Below are positions 25,616 to 34,235 of a stretch of DNA of 64,000 nt, piece after piece. Positions within the stretch are counted from its first letter, which is position 1. The number at the start of each line of letters is the position of its first letter. The stretch spans positions 1 through 64,000 of the forward strand of contig CAMAXE010000005.1 of the NCBI GenBank assembly GCA_945862145.1, read 5' to 3'. The notes under the pieces are model-generated. The model saw only the letters and a program-made list of their open reading frames with translations. It made no database searches and was not told the origin of the DNA. The translations under genes and the position numbers were made by a program. Source of the stretch: Klebsiella pneumoniae. GTDB lineage: Bacteria; Pseudomonadota; Gammaproteobacteria; Pseudomonadales; UBA5518.

Positions 25616-26740
25616 ATGGACATCGACCCCGCATCACCCAGCCCGCGCACCTCGACGCGCGATCGCGCAGAGTTGCGCGCACGACTCGAAGCCTGGCTTA
25701 GAAATCAGTACGCCGGCGCGCGGATCACAGACTTCTCCGCCCCCACGGCGAACGGTATGTCGAGCGAAACGCTGCTCTTCACGGCAATCTGGACCGATGA
25801 GGGTATCGAGGGCCGCCACCGCTGCGTGGCGCGTCTTCCGCCGGCGGCAGACGCGGTTCCCATCTTCCCGGTCTATGACTTCGAAAAGCAGTCGCGCGTC
25901 ATGCGTATCGCGCGCGAGCGCACCCAACTGCCCGTGCCACGCGTGCTGTGGTACGAATCAGACGCCGCACACCTCGGCGCGCCATTCATCGTGATGGAGC
26001 GCATGGATGGCGAGGCGCCACCGGACGTGCCGCCGTATGTCTTCGACTCGTGGTTGCTGCGCGCCGGCCCCGAACTCCAGGCGCAGCTGCAATCACACGC
26101 GATCGGCGTCATCGCCGATCTCCACCGCGTCGCGCTCGCAGAAGATGAAATTGCGTATCTGCGCGCATCACAAGGCGAGGGCTCTGCGCTGCGGCGGCAT
26201 GTGGAGGCGCAGCGCGAGTTCTACGCCTGGGTCTGCTCCGACGGCATCAGACTGCCGGTCATAGAGCGCGGTTTTGAGTGGCTCGAAGCACACTGGCCCG
26301 ACAACGAGCACGACGAAGTGCTGAGCTGGGGCGACGCCCGCATCGGCAACCTGCTGTTCACCGACTTCAGGCCGAGCGCCGTGCTCGATTGGGAGATGGC
26401 GGCAACCGGCCCCCGCGAAATGGATCTCGGGTGGATGATCTACCTGCATCATTTTTTCCAGGACTTCACACCGCTTGTGGGTTTGCCGGGCATCCCGGGA
26501 ATGATGGGCCTGGACAGCGCCGCAGCAACGTATGCCAGCGCGAGCGGCCATAAGCCCCGCAACCTCGAGATCTATGCCTTTTACGCGGCCTTGCGGCACG
26601 GGATCCTGATGTCGCGCACGGCCCGACGGGGAATCCTCTTTGGCGAGGCGACAATGCCGGCAGACCCCGACGATCTGGTCATGCACCGGGCCTCGCTAGA
26701 GGCGATGATGGCCGGGACCTACTGGGCATCGCGCCGCTGA
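25616..26740 (+). CDS. Phosphotransferase family protein (APH/ACAD10-like kinase)
   Basis: 374 residues, aminoglycoside-phosphotransferase/choline-kinase fold. The catalytic loop is LSWGDARIGNLLF and the metal site AVLDWEMAATG, at about residues 237-265, with the conserved catalytic Asp in WGD. This subgroup usually lies with acyl-CoA dehydrogenases in proteobacteria and actinobacteria and resembles the kinase part of ACAD10/11, which phosphorylates 4-hydroxyacyl-CoA. It is therefore a better candidate for hydroxy-acid metabolism than for antibiotic resistance. The ATG at 25616 was chosen for its GGAGG site about 10 bases upstream. Divergent from the cytochrome operon. Confidence 0.88.
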   Translation: MDIDPASPSPRTSTRDRAELRARLEAWLRNQYAGARITDFSAPTANGMSSETLLFTAIWTDEGIEGRHRCVARLPPAADAVPIFPVYDFEKQSRVMRIARERTQLPVPRVLWYESDAAHLGAPFIVMERMDGEAPPDVPPYVFDSWLLRAGPELQAQLQSHAIGVIADLHRVALAEDEIAYLRASQGEGSALRRHVEAQREFYAWVCSDGIRLPVIERGFEWLEAHWPDNEHDEVLSWGDARIGNLLFTDFRPSAVLDWEMAATGPREMDLGWMIYLHHFFQDFTPLVGLPGIPGMMGLDSAAATYASASGHKPRNLEIYAFYAALRHGILMSRTARRGILFGEATMPADPDDLVMHRASLEAMMAGTYWASRR

Positions 26741-26820
26741 GACACCGGCCCTGCCAGCGCCGGGCCAGACCCGACCCGCTCCGTACTGCAGGCCTGCCCA
26801 GACTGTAACTCGCGATTAAC

Positions 26821-26851
26821 ATAACCTGCTGATATAGTATTTTTTGGTTAT
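26821..26851. promoter_or_regulatory. AT-rich promoter region with inverted repeat before the MarR-emrAB operon
   Basis: ATAACC (26821-26826) and GGTTAT (26846-26851) form an inverted repeat spanning a TATAGTAT sequence that resembles a -10 box. A MarR-family dimer, or here a single-chain pseudo-dimer, bound over it would block the promoter, the usual autoregulation of emrR/marR operons. No matching -35 box is obvious. Confidence 0.5.
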
Positions 26852-26867
26852 CAATGCGCGCAAATCT

Positions 26868-27791
26868 ATGGCTGGCAACGATTTCGAGCAGAACTGGGCC
26901 CTGCTGGTGCACGACACCGCCCGGCTGATCCGCCGGCGTTTCGATGTCTCCATCCGCGACCTCGGACTCACTCAGGCCAAATGGCGGGTGCTGGGGACAC
27001 TCTCGCGCCACCCCGGGATTACGCAGTCGGAACTCGCGGAGAGGCTGGACATCGAGAAAGCCCCGCTGGGACTCGCCCTTGAATGGCTCGATCAGGCCGG
27101 CTGGATCCGGCGCGAGAAAGACCCCACCGACCGGCGCGCCCGCCGGGTCTATCTCCGCGAACAGTCGACCCCCACCCTGCAGGCCATGGAGGAGCGCTTC
27201 CGCCTGGTCGAGAGCAATTATCTGCGCGGCTTCGACGAGTCCGAAGTGGCCGAACTGCTCGATGCCTTGCAGGCCGTTCGCACAATGCTGCGCACGGCAG
27301 ACCACATCGCCAAGGACGCCGACACAGGCCGCCAGGATACCTACCTCAGCGTGCTCTTCGAGTGCTCCCGTCTGCTGATGAGGCGCTTCGATGTGCGCCT
27401 CGGCGACATGGGTTTCACGCGGCAGCAATGGCTCGCGCTGAACACCATCGAGCAGCGCGAGGGGCTGCGCCAGAGCGACCTCGCCGAGGCAACCGAGGTG
27501 GGTGCCGCCGCCGCCGGAAAACTGGTCGATGCGCTCGAGCGCGGAGCCTGGGTGGAGCGCCGCGTCGACGCCGCCGATCGCCGGGCCAACCGTCTGCATA
27601 TCAGTCGCCGCGGTCGCTCGATGCTTGCCTCCACGCGCGAACGCTTTGATCGCTTGCACGGTGATCTCGATCGCGCGCTCGGGCGCGAACGCCACCGCAT
27701 TCTGGTCAAACGCCTTGGCTGGATCAGACAGCGTCTCCTCGAGGAAGGCGTCCACACCGCAGAGGCGCGTCGCGCCGGAGCACGCTCATGA
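26868..27791 (+). CDS. Fused double MarR-family regulator
   Basis: 307 residues containing two complete MarR winged-helix domains in one chain. The first has TQAKWRVLGTLSRH, the recognition region and the wing DPTDRRARRVYL. The second repeats the plan with TRQQWLALNTIEQ and wing DAADRRANRLHI. MarR proteins normally work as homodimers of about 150 residues, so this is a covalent pseudo-dimer from gene duplication and fusion. It overlaps emrA by 4 bases and should control the pump, as EmrR does. The ATG at 26868 is preferred to a TTG eight codons upstream because the latter lies inside the inverted repeat. Confidence 0.9.
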   Translation: MAGNDFEQNWALLVHDTARLIRRRFDVSIRDLGLTQAKWRVLGTLSRHPGITQSELAERLDIEKAPLGLALEWLDQAGWIRREKDPTDRRARRVYLREQSTPTLQAMEERFRLVESNYLRGFDESEVAELLDALQAVRTMLRTADHIAKDADTGRQDTYLSVLFECSRLLMRRFDVRLGDMGFTRQQWLALNTIEQREGLRQSDLAEATEVGAAAAGKLVDALERGAWVERRVDAADRRANRLHISRRGRSMLASTRERFDRLHGDLDRALGRERHRILVKRLGWIRQRLLEEGVHTAEARRAGARS

Positions 27792-28909
27792 GCAATTCCA
27801 CAGCACCCGCAGATACGGGCCTGCCAACGTGGCGCCTTGCCGGCACGCCGCGCAACCTGATGCTCGCGGCGCTCACCATCACAGCCCTTGCCACTTTCAT
27901 CTGGTGGATCCACCAACGCTCGACACACGTCTACTCCGAGGACGCGCGTGTTGCCACGCGCATGATCGAGGTGAGCACGCGCGCGGCGGGACAGGTGAAC
28001 ACATTCGCTGTTGGCCAGGGGCGTCGTCTCGAGCCGGGCGCTTTGATCGCGCAGATCGATGACCGCGCCGCGCGGCTCACGCTGGAGGAGCTCGAGGCAA
28101 CGCTGCACTCGCTGCAATCCCAGCGCGAACGGATCGCCGCGCAGATCGACATGGTCGACCGCGAGACGGGGGGCAAACTGCGCGCCACGCGATCACGGTA
28201 CGATGCCGCAGTCGCTTCACGCGGCTCCGCGGCATCCGATCTCGAATTGAAAAAAGACGAATGGGAGCGCGCGCAGTCACTGATCGCGCGGCAGATCATC
28301 TCGCAGCAGCAATGGGAGAATGCCCGCAACGCCTGGCAGCAGTCCGAGCAGATGCTTCAGCGCGCCACGGCCGAAGCCGAAAGCGCTCGCGCGCTGGTCG
28401 CCGAGGCCGAGGCCTCGCAGAGCCAGATGCAAGTGCTGGCGAGCGAGGAGCGCAGGCTCGAGCACGAAGGCGAGCGCATCAGCGCTTCGATCGCCCGGCA
28501 GAAAGTGGCCATCGGAGAACTGCGCGTCACCGCTACTGCCGCGGGCGTGGTCGATCAGACCTTCGTGCACGCCGGCGAGTACGTGGTGCCTGGCCAGCGC
28601 CTGCTGCTGATGCATGACCCGGCCCACATCTGGATCGACGCCAACATCAAGGAAACCGAGATACGCCACCTGCAACCGGGAAATCCCGTCGCGATCCACG
28701 TCGACGCCTATCCCGGTCGCAAATTCAACGGCGATGTGAAATTGGTCGGCAATGCCGCGACCAGCCAGTTCTCGCTCTTGCCACAGGGAAATGCCAGCGG
28801 CAACTTCACCAAGGTCACGCAGCGCCTGCCAGTGCGCATCTCGATCTCGCAGGCCGACGAACTGCTGCGCCCCGGGATGATGGTCGAGGTCGCGATTGAG
28901 ATCCGCTGA
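27788..28909 (+). CDS. HlyD/EmrA-type membrane fusion protein
   Basis: 373-residue periplasmic adaptor. One membrane anchor (about residues 18-38) is followed by a lipoyl half-motif, a long alpha-helical hairpin (residues about 85-215, with QSQRERIAAQI and later EASQSQMQVLASEERRLEHEGE) and the second lipoyl and beta-barrel part (TATAAGVVDQTFVHAGEYV, then IKETEIRHLQPG). The family links an inner-membrane pump to an outer-membrane channel. It is translationally coupled to the MarR gene and overlaps the pump gene by 14 bases. No TolC-type gene is present, so a channel from elsewhere must be used. Confidence 0.93.
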   Translation: MSNSTAPADTGLPTWRLAGTPRNLMLAALTITALATFIWWIHQRSTHVYSEDARVATRMIEVSTRAAGQVNTFAVGQGRRLEPGALIAQIDDRAARLTLEELEATLHSLQSQRERIAAQIDMVDRETGGKLRATRSRYDAAVASRGSAASDLELKKDEWERAQSLIARQIISQQQWENARNAWQQSEQMLQRATAEAESARALVAEAEASQSQMQVLASEERRLEHEGERISASIARQKVAIGELRVTATAAGVVDQTFVHAGEYVVPGQRLLLMHDPAHIWIDANIKETEIRHLQPGNPVAIHVDAYPGRKFNGDVKLVGNAATSQFSLLPQGNASGNFTKVTQRLPVRISISQADELLRPGMMVEVAIEIR

Positions 28910-30512
28910 GCTCGAAGCCTACATCGCGGCGCTGACACCGAACCCGGCCTTCGCGGAACTGTTCCGCCGCCACGGGCTGCGCTACCGGTGGCTCGCGATG
29001 TTCACCATCGTCACCGGCAACATTGCCGCCGTGCTCTCGGGCACGATCATCAACGTGGCCATACCCGACATCATGGGCGCCTTCGGCATCGGGCAGGACG
29101 ATGCCCAGTGGCTCTCGACGGCAAACCTCGCCTCCTCCACTGTCTCCATGCTGGCAAGCGCGTGGATGGTGCGACGCGCAGGCCTGAAGGGCACCGTACT
29201 GGTGGCAATACTGCTCTTCGTGGTCGGCTCACTGGTGGGCGGGTTCGCTACCAATCTCGAGGTGATGATCGCCTCGCGCATCATGCAGGGCATCACCGCG
29301 GGACTGCTCACGCCGCTGTCAATGACGATCATTTTCCAGGTGTTCCCGCCCGGCCGGCAGGGCCTCGCAATGGGCATCAGCGCGGTGGGCGTGATCCTCG
29401 CTCCCGCCATCGGGCCGGCAGTGGGCGGGATACTCACCGACAACTTCAACTGGCGCTACGTGTTCTTCCTCGGGCTGCCGTTTTCCGCGCTTACGCTGCT
29501 CGGGACTCTGGTGTTCCTGCCGGGGCGGCAGGCGGCGCGACCGGAGGCTTTCCACTGGGCTGGCATGGGGCTGCTCTGCGTGTCCATCACGACGGTGCTG
29601 GTGGGGCTCACCCGCGGCGAACGTAACGGCTGGGACTCGAACACCATCATCAGCTGTTTCGCCGTGGCGCTCGTGTCAGGGCTCGCATTCGTGCGCTCGC
29701 AACACGGACGCGCGCAGCCGCTGCTCGATCTGTCGCTGTTCGGCAACCGCAACTTCCTGATCATGTCGATCAACGGTTGCGTGTTCAGTGCGGGCCTGTA
29801 TGCGTCGACTTACCTGCTGCCGCTGTTCCTGCAGTTGGTGCAGCACCTGACGCCCACCGCCTCAGGCTCGATGATGATTCCGGCAGGGCTCGCGATGGTG
29901 GTGATATTTCCCTTCGCCGGCCGACTCGCCGATCGCGTGGATGCACGGGTGCTGATCAGCATCGGGATACTGTTCTTCGCGCTCGCCTTCTGGCTGATGC
30001 GCCGCGCCGATGCCGACACCGGCTTCTGGCAGTTGGCGTGGTGGATCGTGCTGAGCCGCACCGGCATCGGGCTGGTGATGCCGGCGCTGCAGATGGGCGC
30101 GCTCTCCAGCGTGCCGCCCGAGCGCCTCACGCAGGCATCGGGCGCGTTCAACTTCATACGTCAGATGGGCGGGGCCTTCGGCGTGAACCTGATGTCGATG
30201 ACGCTGGAGCGCCGCGTGAGCATACACACCGACTATCTGTCTTCCACCCAGACCTGGGGCAACAGCGACACCATGGAAACGCTCGGGATGCTCCGCGGCC
30301 TGGGACATACGATCGGGCACGTGGGCACCGATGAATGGAACTCGGCCATTGCCTTCCTGCAGGGGATGGTCCAGATGCAGGCCCTGCAGGCAGCGTTCCG
30401 CGACAGCTTCGTGATCCTGGCGCTCGCTTTCCTGCTCACCCTGGGGCCCACGATGGCGCTGCGCCCGCGCCGCCGGGTCGCAGCCGGAGGAACACAGGCG
30501 CAGTCGCGCTGA
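28896..30512 (+). CDS. EmrB/QacA (DHA2) family multidrug MFS transporter
   Basis: 538 residues with 14 predicted membrane segments, the DHA2 pattern. Helix 1 is followed by SGTIINVAIPDIMGAFG, a DHA2 marker, and helix 5 carries the antiporter motif (GPAVGGILTDNFNWRYVFF). It exports drugs or hydrophobic compounds by proton antiport, with the upstream adaptor. The reading frame starts at a TTG (28896) inside the adaptor gene, with GAGGT 7 bases upstream. Its C-terminus ends 15 bases from the stop of the convergent NlpC/P60 gene. Confidence 0.93.
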   Translation: MRSAELEAYIAALTPNPAFAELFRRHGLRYRWLAMFTIVTGNIAAVLSGTIINVAIPDIMGAFGIGQDDAQWLSTANLASSTVSMLASAWMVRRAGLKGTVLVAILLFVVGSLVGGFATNLEVMIASRIMQGITAGLLTPLSMTIIFQVFPPGRQGLAMGISAVGVILAPAIGPAVGGILTDNFNWRYVFFLGLPFSALTLLGTLVFLPGRQAARPEAFHWAGMGLLCVSITTVLVGLTRGERNGWDSNTIISCFAVALVSGLAFVRSQHGRAQPLLDLSLFGNRNFLIMSINGCVFSAGLYASTYLLPLFLQLVQHLTPTASGSMMIPAGLAMVVIFPFAGRLADRVDARVLISIGILFFALAFWLMRRADADTGFWQLAWWIVLSRTGIGLVMPALQMGALSSVPPERLTQASGAFNFIRQMGGAFGVNLMSMTLERRVSIHTDYLSSTQTWGNSDTMETLGMLRGLGHTIGHVGTDEWNSAIAFLQGMVQMQALQAAFRDSFVILALAFLLTLGPTMALRPRRRVAAGGTQAQSR

Positions 30513-30526
30513 GCGGCGCGGGCGCC

Positions 30527-31030
30527 TCAGAACGGCCCGATGCGCACGGCGGTGACCAGCCGCCGCGCCCAGTAATCCTCGGCAAGGCTCGAAATCATCA
30601 CTCCCGCACGGGTGGACACGTGCAGGAACTGCCGCGTACCAACATAGATCCCGACATGCCGGTCACGCGGGCCCGTGTTGAAAAACAGCAGGTCTCCCGG
30701 CACCGCCTCTGCCGCCGGAAGTGCGCGGCCTGACTGGCGCTGCGAGGAGGTCTCGCGGGGGATGGCGATGCCGAAACGCTGCCGGTAGGTAAGCTGCGCG
30801 AAAGCCGAACAGTCGAGTCCACGACGGTCACCACCGCCCATGCGGTAGGGAACGCCTTTCCATGCGGAGTGCTGTGCCAGCAGCGCACTGCGGACTGCCG
30901 CAGGATCAGCGAGATCGACATAGCCCGGCTGCGGGCGCGGATGCTGCGGCGCCGGCTCCTCGTCCCCGGACATCCAGCTGCAAGCCGGCAACAGGAGCAC
31001 CAGCGCGAGCACCAACAGCCGCGACCTCAT
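30527..31030 (-). CDS. NlpC/P60 family lipoprotein, MepS/Spr-like
   Basis: 167 residues. A lipoprotein signal peptide ends at LLPAC (Cys17). The NlpC/P60 domain covers residues 45-165 with catalytic Cys74 (LDCSAF), His125 (RHVGIYVG) and His137 (FLHVST). Its relatives in Gram-negative bacteria are murein endopeptidases that cut cross-links for cell growth. Start at 31030 (MRSRLL), since an earlier in-frame codon would add five non-signal residues. Confidence 0.92.
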   Translation of the reverse strand: MRSRLLVLALVLLLPACSWMSGDEEPAPQHPRPQPGYVDLADPAAVRSALLAQHSAWKGVPYRMGGGDRRGLDCSAFAQLTYRQRFGIAIPRETSSQRQSGRALPAAEAVPGDLLFFNTGPRDRHVGIYVGTRQFLHVSTRAGVMISSLAEDYWARRLVTAVRIGPF

Positions 31031-31095
31031 GTCAGGATCCCTCAATCTGGCGCAGGCCAGTCATCATGCGCAGGCCGCTCATGCAGGCATGCCTC

Positions 31096-31689
31096 TCAGG
31101 GGGACTGGTTCTCGGGATTGCGGCCGCTGAACTGGCGAAAATGTGCGCGAATGGCGGCAATATCCACCTCCGTGTCACCGGTGAGCGTCGCCTCCGGTCC
31201 GAGCTGCACGGTGCGCGTCGGGTAGTCCCAGGACACCTGCACGACCGGCATCTGCGCGATCTGGGCGATGCGCAGGAAACCCGTCTTCCACTTGTCGACC
31301 CGCGAGCGGGTGCCCTCGGGCGTGATCACCATGATGATGCGGTCAGCGGCGAGCAGGCGCTGCGCGACGCTGTCGGCAATGCCGGCGGGCTCGGCGCGGT
31401 TGACCGGCATGCCTCCGGTGGCGCGGACGAACACGCCGGCGGGCCACCAGCACGCCGTATCCTTGATCAGGTAGTTCATCCTGAGCCCCATCGCCCACAG
31501 CGCCAGCAGCGCTATCACCCAGTCCCAGTTCGAGGTATGCGGCGCGGCGATGACGAGGAGTTTCTCGCGGTCGGGCAGGCCGCCTATCACGCGCCAGCCG
31601 AGCAGCCGGAGCATCCCGCCACCGAACCAGCGGCTGAAGGCATTGCCACCCCGGGCGACGCGGGGCGGCGGCTCGGGAACGATCGGCAT
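31096..31689 (-). CDS. 1-acyl-sn-glycerol-3-phosphate acyltransferase-like (PlsC family)
   Basis: 197 residues with the acyltransferase HxxxxD motif HTSNWD (residues 51-56) and PEGTRSR (124-130). Typical PlsC proteins transfer an acyl chain to a lysophospholipid at the membrane. It resembles the shorter YihG-type or hemolysin-associated subgroup, and its substrate is not certain. The start ATG at 31689-31687 lies two bases beyond the stop of the VOC gene upstream, so the two are coupled. Confidence 0.87.
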   Translation of the reverse strand: MPIVPEPPPRVARGGNAFSRWFGGGMLRLLGWRVIGGLPDREKLLVIAAPHTSNWDWVIALLALWAMGLRMNYLIKDTACWWPAGVFVRATGGMPVNRAEPAGIADSVAQRLLAADRIIMVITPEGTRSRVDKWKTGFLRIAQIAQMPVVQVSWDYPTRTVQLGPEATLTGDTEVDIAAIRAHFRQFSGRNPENQSP

Positions 31690-31691
31690 CC

Positions 31692-32165
31692 TCACGAGGC
31701 GGTGCCGGGACCGCCAGGTGGCATCTGCAGGAACTCGATCCACAACGGATCCCCGGCGCGCTCCATGTACACGAAGGTGGTGTCGGCGCACCACTTCTTG
31801 TACCAGACCGGCGTAAAGCCTACGGTTTTCATCGTCTCGATCCACGCGTCGGTATCGTCGACGCGGAAGCGGATGTGGTGCATGCCCTCACGTCCGGCCC
31901 GGATGAATTCGGCGTGCGGGCTCTCTCCGCTTACCCATTCGATCAACTCGATCTCCAGCGGGCCGCTGCGTCCGAAGGCGATCCGCAGTTGCGCGTCTTC
32001 CTTGCGCCCCCGGTAATCGACCTGGTCCACCGAACCGTCCATCGTCGACCAGGGGCCGAACATCGGGCCGTAGAGATGCATGGACTGCTCGAGGTTGCGC
32101 ACCACGAAGCCCACCTGATCGGCGGGCGGCAATCCGAGCGAGGCGAGGTCAGACGGCGTCTGCAT
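31692..32165 (-). CDS. VOC family protein (glyoxalase/methylmalonyl-CoA epimerase-like)
   Basis: 157 residues of the vicinal oxygen chelate fold, two beta-alpha-beta-beta-beta units: the first starting ADQVGFVVRNLEQSMHLYGPMFG, the second at GMHHIRFRVDDTDAWIETM. Metal ligands are probably the His in the second unit and acidic residues near the ends of both. Members include epimerases, dioxygenases and resistance proteins. The neighbours (PlsC downstream, the YedK gene 4 bases upstream) do not indicate a pathway. Confidence 0.85.
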   Translation of the reverse strand: MQTPSDLASLGLPPADQVGFVVRNLEQSMHLYGPMFGPWSTMDGSVDQVDYRGRKEDAQLRIAFGRSGPLEIELIEWVSGESPHAEFIRAGREGMHHIRFRVDDTDAWIETMKTVGFTPVWYKKWCADTTFVYMERAGDPLWIEFLQMPPGGPGTAS

Positions 32166-32169
32166 GATA

Positions 32170-32853
32170 TCAATGCTCCAGTGTTATGCGTTCCGCAGGC
32201 CCCAGTAGCTCTTGCGAGGACGCGTTCTTGTGGCGAGGATTGTTCACCGTGGGAGATAGCGACGCAAGCTCAACCTCTGCCGGCAAGCGCGGTCGCAGCA
32301 TGTCCGGCGGCGGGCCGCGGCCGTCGCTCACATCGAGCCAGGCGTCGAACTCCTCCGGACGCAGCATGAGCGGCATGCGCGGGTGCAACCGGTCAATACC
32401 CGGGGCCGCAGCGGTGGTAATGATCGTGCAGGATTCGAGACAGTTACCGTCTTTCTCCCACACATCAAACAACCCCGCGAAGGCGATCGCGCTGTCGACG
32501 GGGCGGATCAGCCAGGGTTGCCTGCCGCCCGCAGCAAGAGTCCACTCGATGAACGAGGAGGCCGGCAATATGCAGCGATGATGGCGCAGCGGGCCGCGAA
32601 AGGCCTTGCTCGAAACAAGCGTCTCGGCCTTGGCGTTGAACATCGAGAAGCGCGTGCTGATCTCCGGCACCCACGAAGGCACCAGCCACCAGCGCATGGC
32701 CCGCATATGGCGCTCGCCCTCCTCCTCGAAGACCACCGGTACGGGCTCGGTGGGCGCGATATTCAGCTGCGTGCGCAACAGTTCCGGCACGCGTAACTGT
32801 GCCAGCATTGCCCGCATGAAGGGGTCGTCATGGATGTTGTAGCGTCCGCACAT
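32170..32853 (-). CDS. yedK: SOS response-associated peptidase family protein (YedK/HMCES)
   Basis: 227 residues of the SRAP family. These form a thiazolidine crosslink to abasic sites in single-stranded DNA, using the N-terminal Cys after Met removal. Here it is Cys2 (MCGRY). Other active-site residues are Asn73 (FNAKAET), Glu103 (FIEW) and a His in HPRMPLML. Length is normal. Together these support a working DNA-protein crosslink repair factor. Confidence 0.93.
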   Translation of the reverse strand: MCGRYNIHDDPFMRAMLAQLRVPELLRTQLNIAPTEPVPVVFEEEGERHMRAMRWWLVPSWVPEISTRFSMFNAKAETLVSSKAFRGPLRHHRCILPASSFIEWTLAAGGRQPWLIRPVDSAIAFAGLFDVWEKDGNCLESCTIITTAAAPGIDRLHPRMPLMLRPEEFDAWLDVSDGRGPPPDMLRPRLPAEVELASLSPTVNNPRHKNASSQELLGPAERITLEH

Positions 32854-33026
32854 GCGTGAAGTGTAGGAGCCTGAACGGCGCTCGACAAAGGGGCTCAGGC
32901 CACGATCTGCGTGGTCGCCGGAATTGCCCGTTGACGGGCTCGCCGTGGCGCACTCCGCCGCAACGCGGCAGACTGGCCCCGACGGGGGTCAGGACTGCCC
33001 GACCGCGGGCTTTGGCACCCGGACCT

Positions 33027-34160
33027 CTAGCTGACCAGAGCCTCGCCGCTCGCACAACGCCGCCCGAGACGGGCGAGCGTCTGCGCCGAGGAGCCAAGCG
33101 TCATCTCGTTATGCCGGGCCCACAGGCAGTAACGCCACAGTGCGTTGCCCCGGTCTACGCCGGCGCCGCCGTGCAGATGCTGCGCGGCGTAGCTGACACG
33201 ATGCCCCGTGTCGCCCGCCCAGACCTTGGCGATATCGACCTCCACAGCCGCTAGCCGGCCCTCGGCGAGCAGCGAGCAGGCCTCGTAGGCGGTCAGCCGG
33301 AGACATTCGACATCGATGAAGCAGTTGGCTGCGCGGTGGCCCACCGCCTGGAAGGTGGCGACAGGCACGCCGAACTGCTTGCGCTCACTGGTGTACGAGG
33401 CCGTCATGCGCATCAATGTGTCCGTGACGCCGACCTGGTGCATGCAGATCGCGGCCGTCAGGTGACGCGCCACCTCGGCGAGCACCGCAGCGCCCGCCTC
33501 AGGGCCGGCCAGCACATCGGCGGCCGCGACCCTTGCCTGATCCATCGTGAGCGTGCACTGCGGCTCGTAGGCGGTGTCATGGAGTTGCTCGAGCCTGACC
33601 CCGGCAGCGCGCGGATCCAGCCACACGGCGATCACGCCGTCACCGCTGCGCGCACCTACCAACACACGCTCGGCCTGCGCTCCATAGGGCACCGCGAAGC
33701 GGGTGCCACTCAGGCGATAGCCATCGCCGTCGGCAATCGCAATCGTCGCGGGCGCCGAGGCATCACCGGCAGGCCCTTCTTCGAGCGCTGCGGTGAGCAG
33801 CAACTCGCCGCTCACGGCGCCCGGCAGCAGCCGGGCACGCTGTTCTGCGGTGCCGAACCTCACCAAGGGCAGGATGCCGCCGGCAAGGTGGGAGACCAGC
33901 GGCACCGCGGCGATGCGACGGCCACACTCCTCCGCGAGCAGACCCGCCTCCATGAACCCAAAGCCCATGCCGCCGGCGTCCTCCGGCGCACCCACGCCGA
34001 GCAGGCCCGCCTCGGCGAGTTTCGCCCACAATTCGCGGTCAAAACGCTCACCCACCCAGTTGTCGTAGGTGGCGAGCTTGGCCGGCGTGGACAGGTCGCC
34101 CAGGATCCGGCGCGACAGCGCCTGGATGTCACGTTGCTCTTCGCTCAGACCGAAATCCAT
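33027..34160 (-). CDS. Acyl-CoA dehydrogenase family protein (subunit of probable heteromeric enzyme)
   Basis: 377 residues, flavin-dependent acyl-CoA dehydrogenase fold. N-terminal helices begin FGLSEEQRDIQALSRRIL, the middle beta domain has ATIAIADGDGYRLSG and the C-terminal half shows YTSERKQFGVPVATFQAVGH (the FAD-contacting R-x-x-FG). A HGGAGVDRGNALWRY block follows. The first helix places the start at 34160. It lies 75 bases downstream of another dehydrogenase on the same strand. Such side-by-side pairs form alpha2-beta2 enzymes in steroid side-chain degradation (for example ChsE1-ChsE2). The FAD-binding half of this one diverges from ordinary beta-oxidation enzymes. Confidence 0.9.
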   Translation of the reverse strand: MDFGLSEEQRDIQALSRRILGDLSTPAKLATYDNWVGERFDRELWAKLAEAGLLGVGAPEDAGGMGFGFMEAGLLAEECGRRIAAVPLVSHLAGGILPLVRFGTAEQRARLLPGAVSGELLLTAALEEGPAGDASAPATIAIADGDGYRLSGTRFAVPYGAQAERVLVGARSGDGVIAVWLDPRAAGVRLEQLHDTAYEPQCTLTMDQARVAAADVLAGPEAGAAVLAEVARHLTAAICMHQVGVTDTLMRMTASYTSERKQFGVPVATFQAVGHRAANCFIDVECLRLTAYEACSLLAEGRLAAVEVDIAKVWAGDTGHRVSYAAQHLHGGAGVDRGNALWRYCLWARHNEMTLGSSAQTLARLGRRCASGEALVS

Positions 34161-34235
34161 CTTGAAGCCCTCGCTTACATTCCGGGAATGGCGCGTGCCC
34201 TTTGCTGGCACGCCTGATGTTCAGATCCTCTGCAT

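Noticed and set aside
25616-26740. Aminoglycoside resistance gene
   Set aside because: The fold is that of aminoglycoside phosphotransferases, but length, WGDARIGN loop and neighbours match the ACAD10-like subgroup rather than resistance enzymes.
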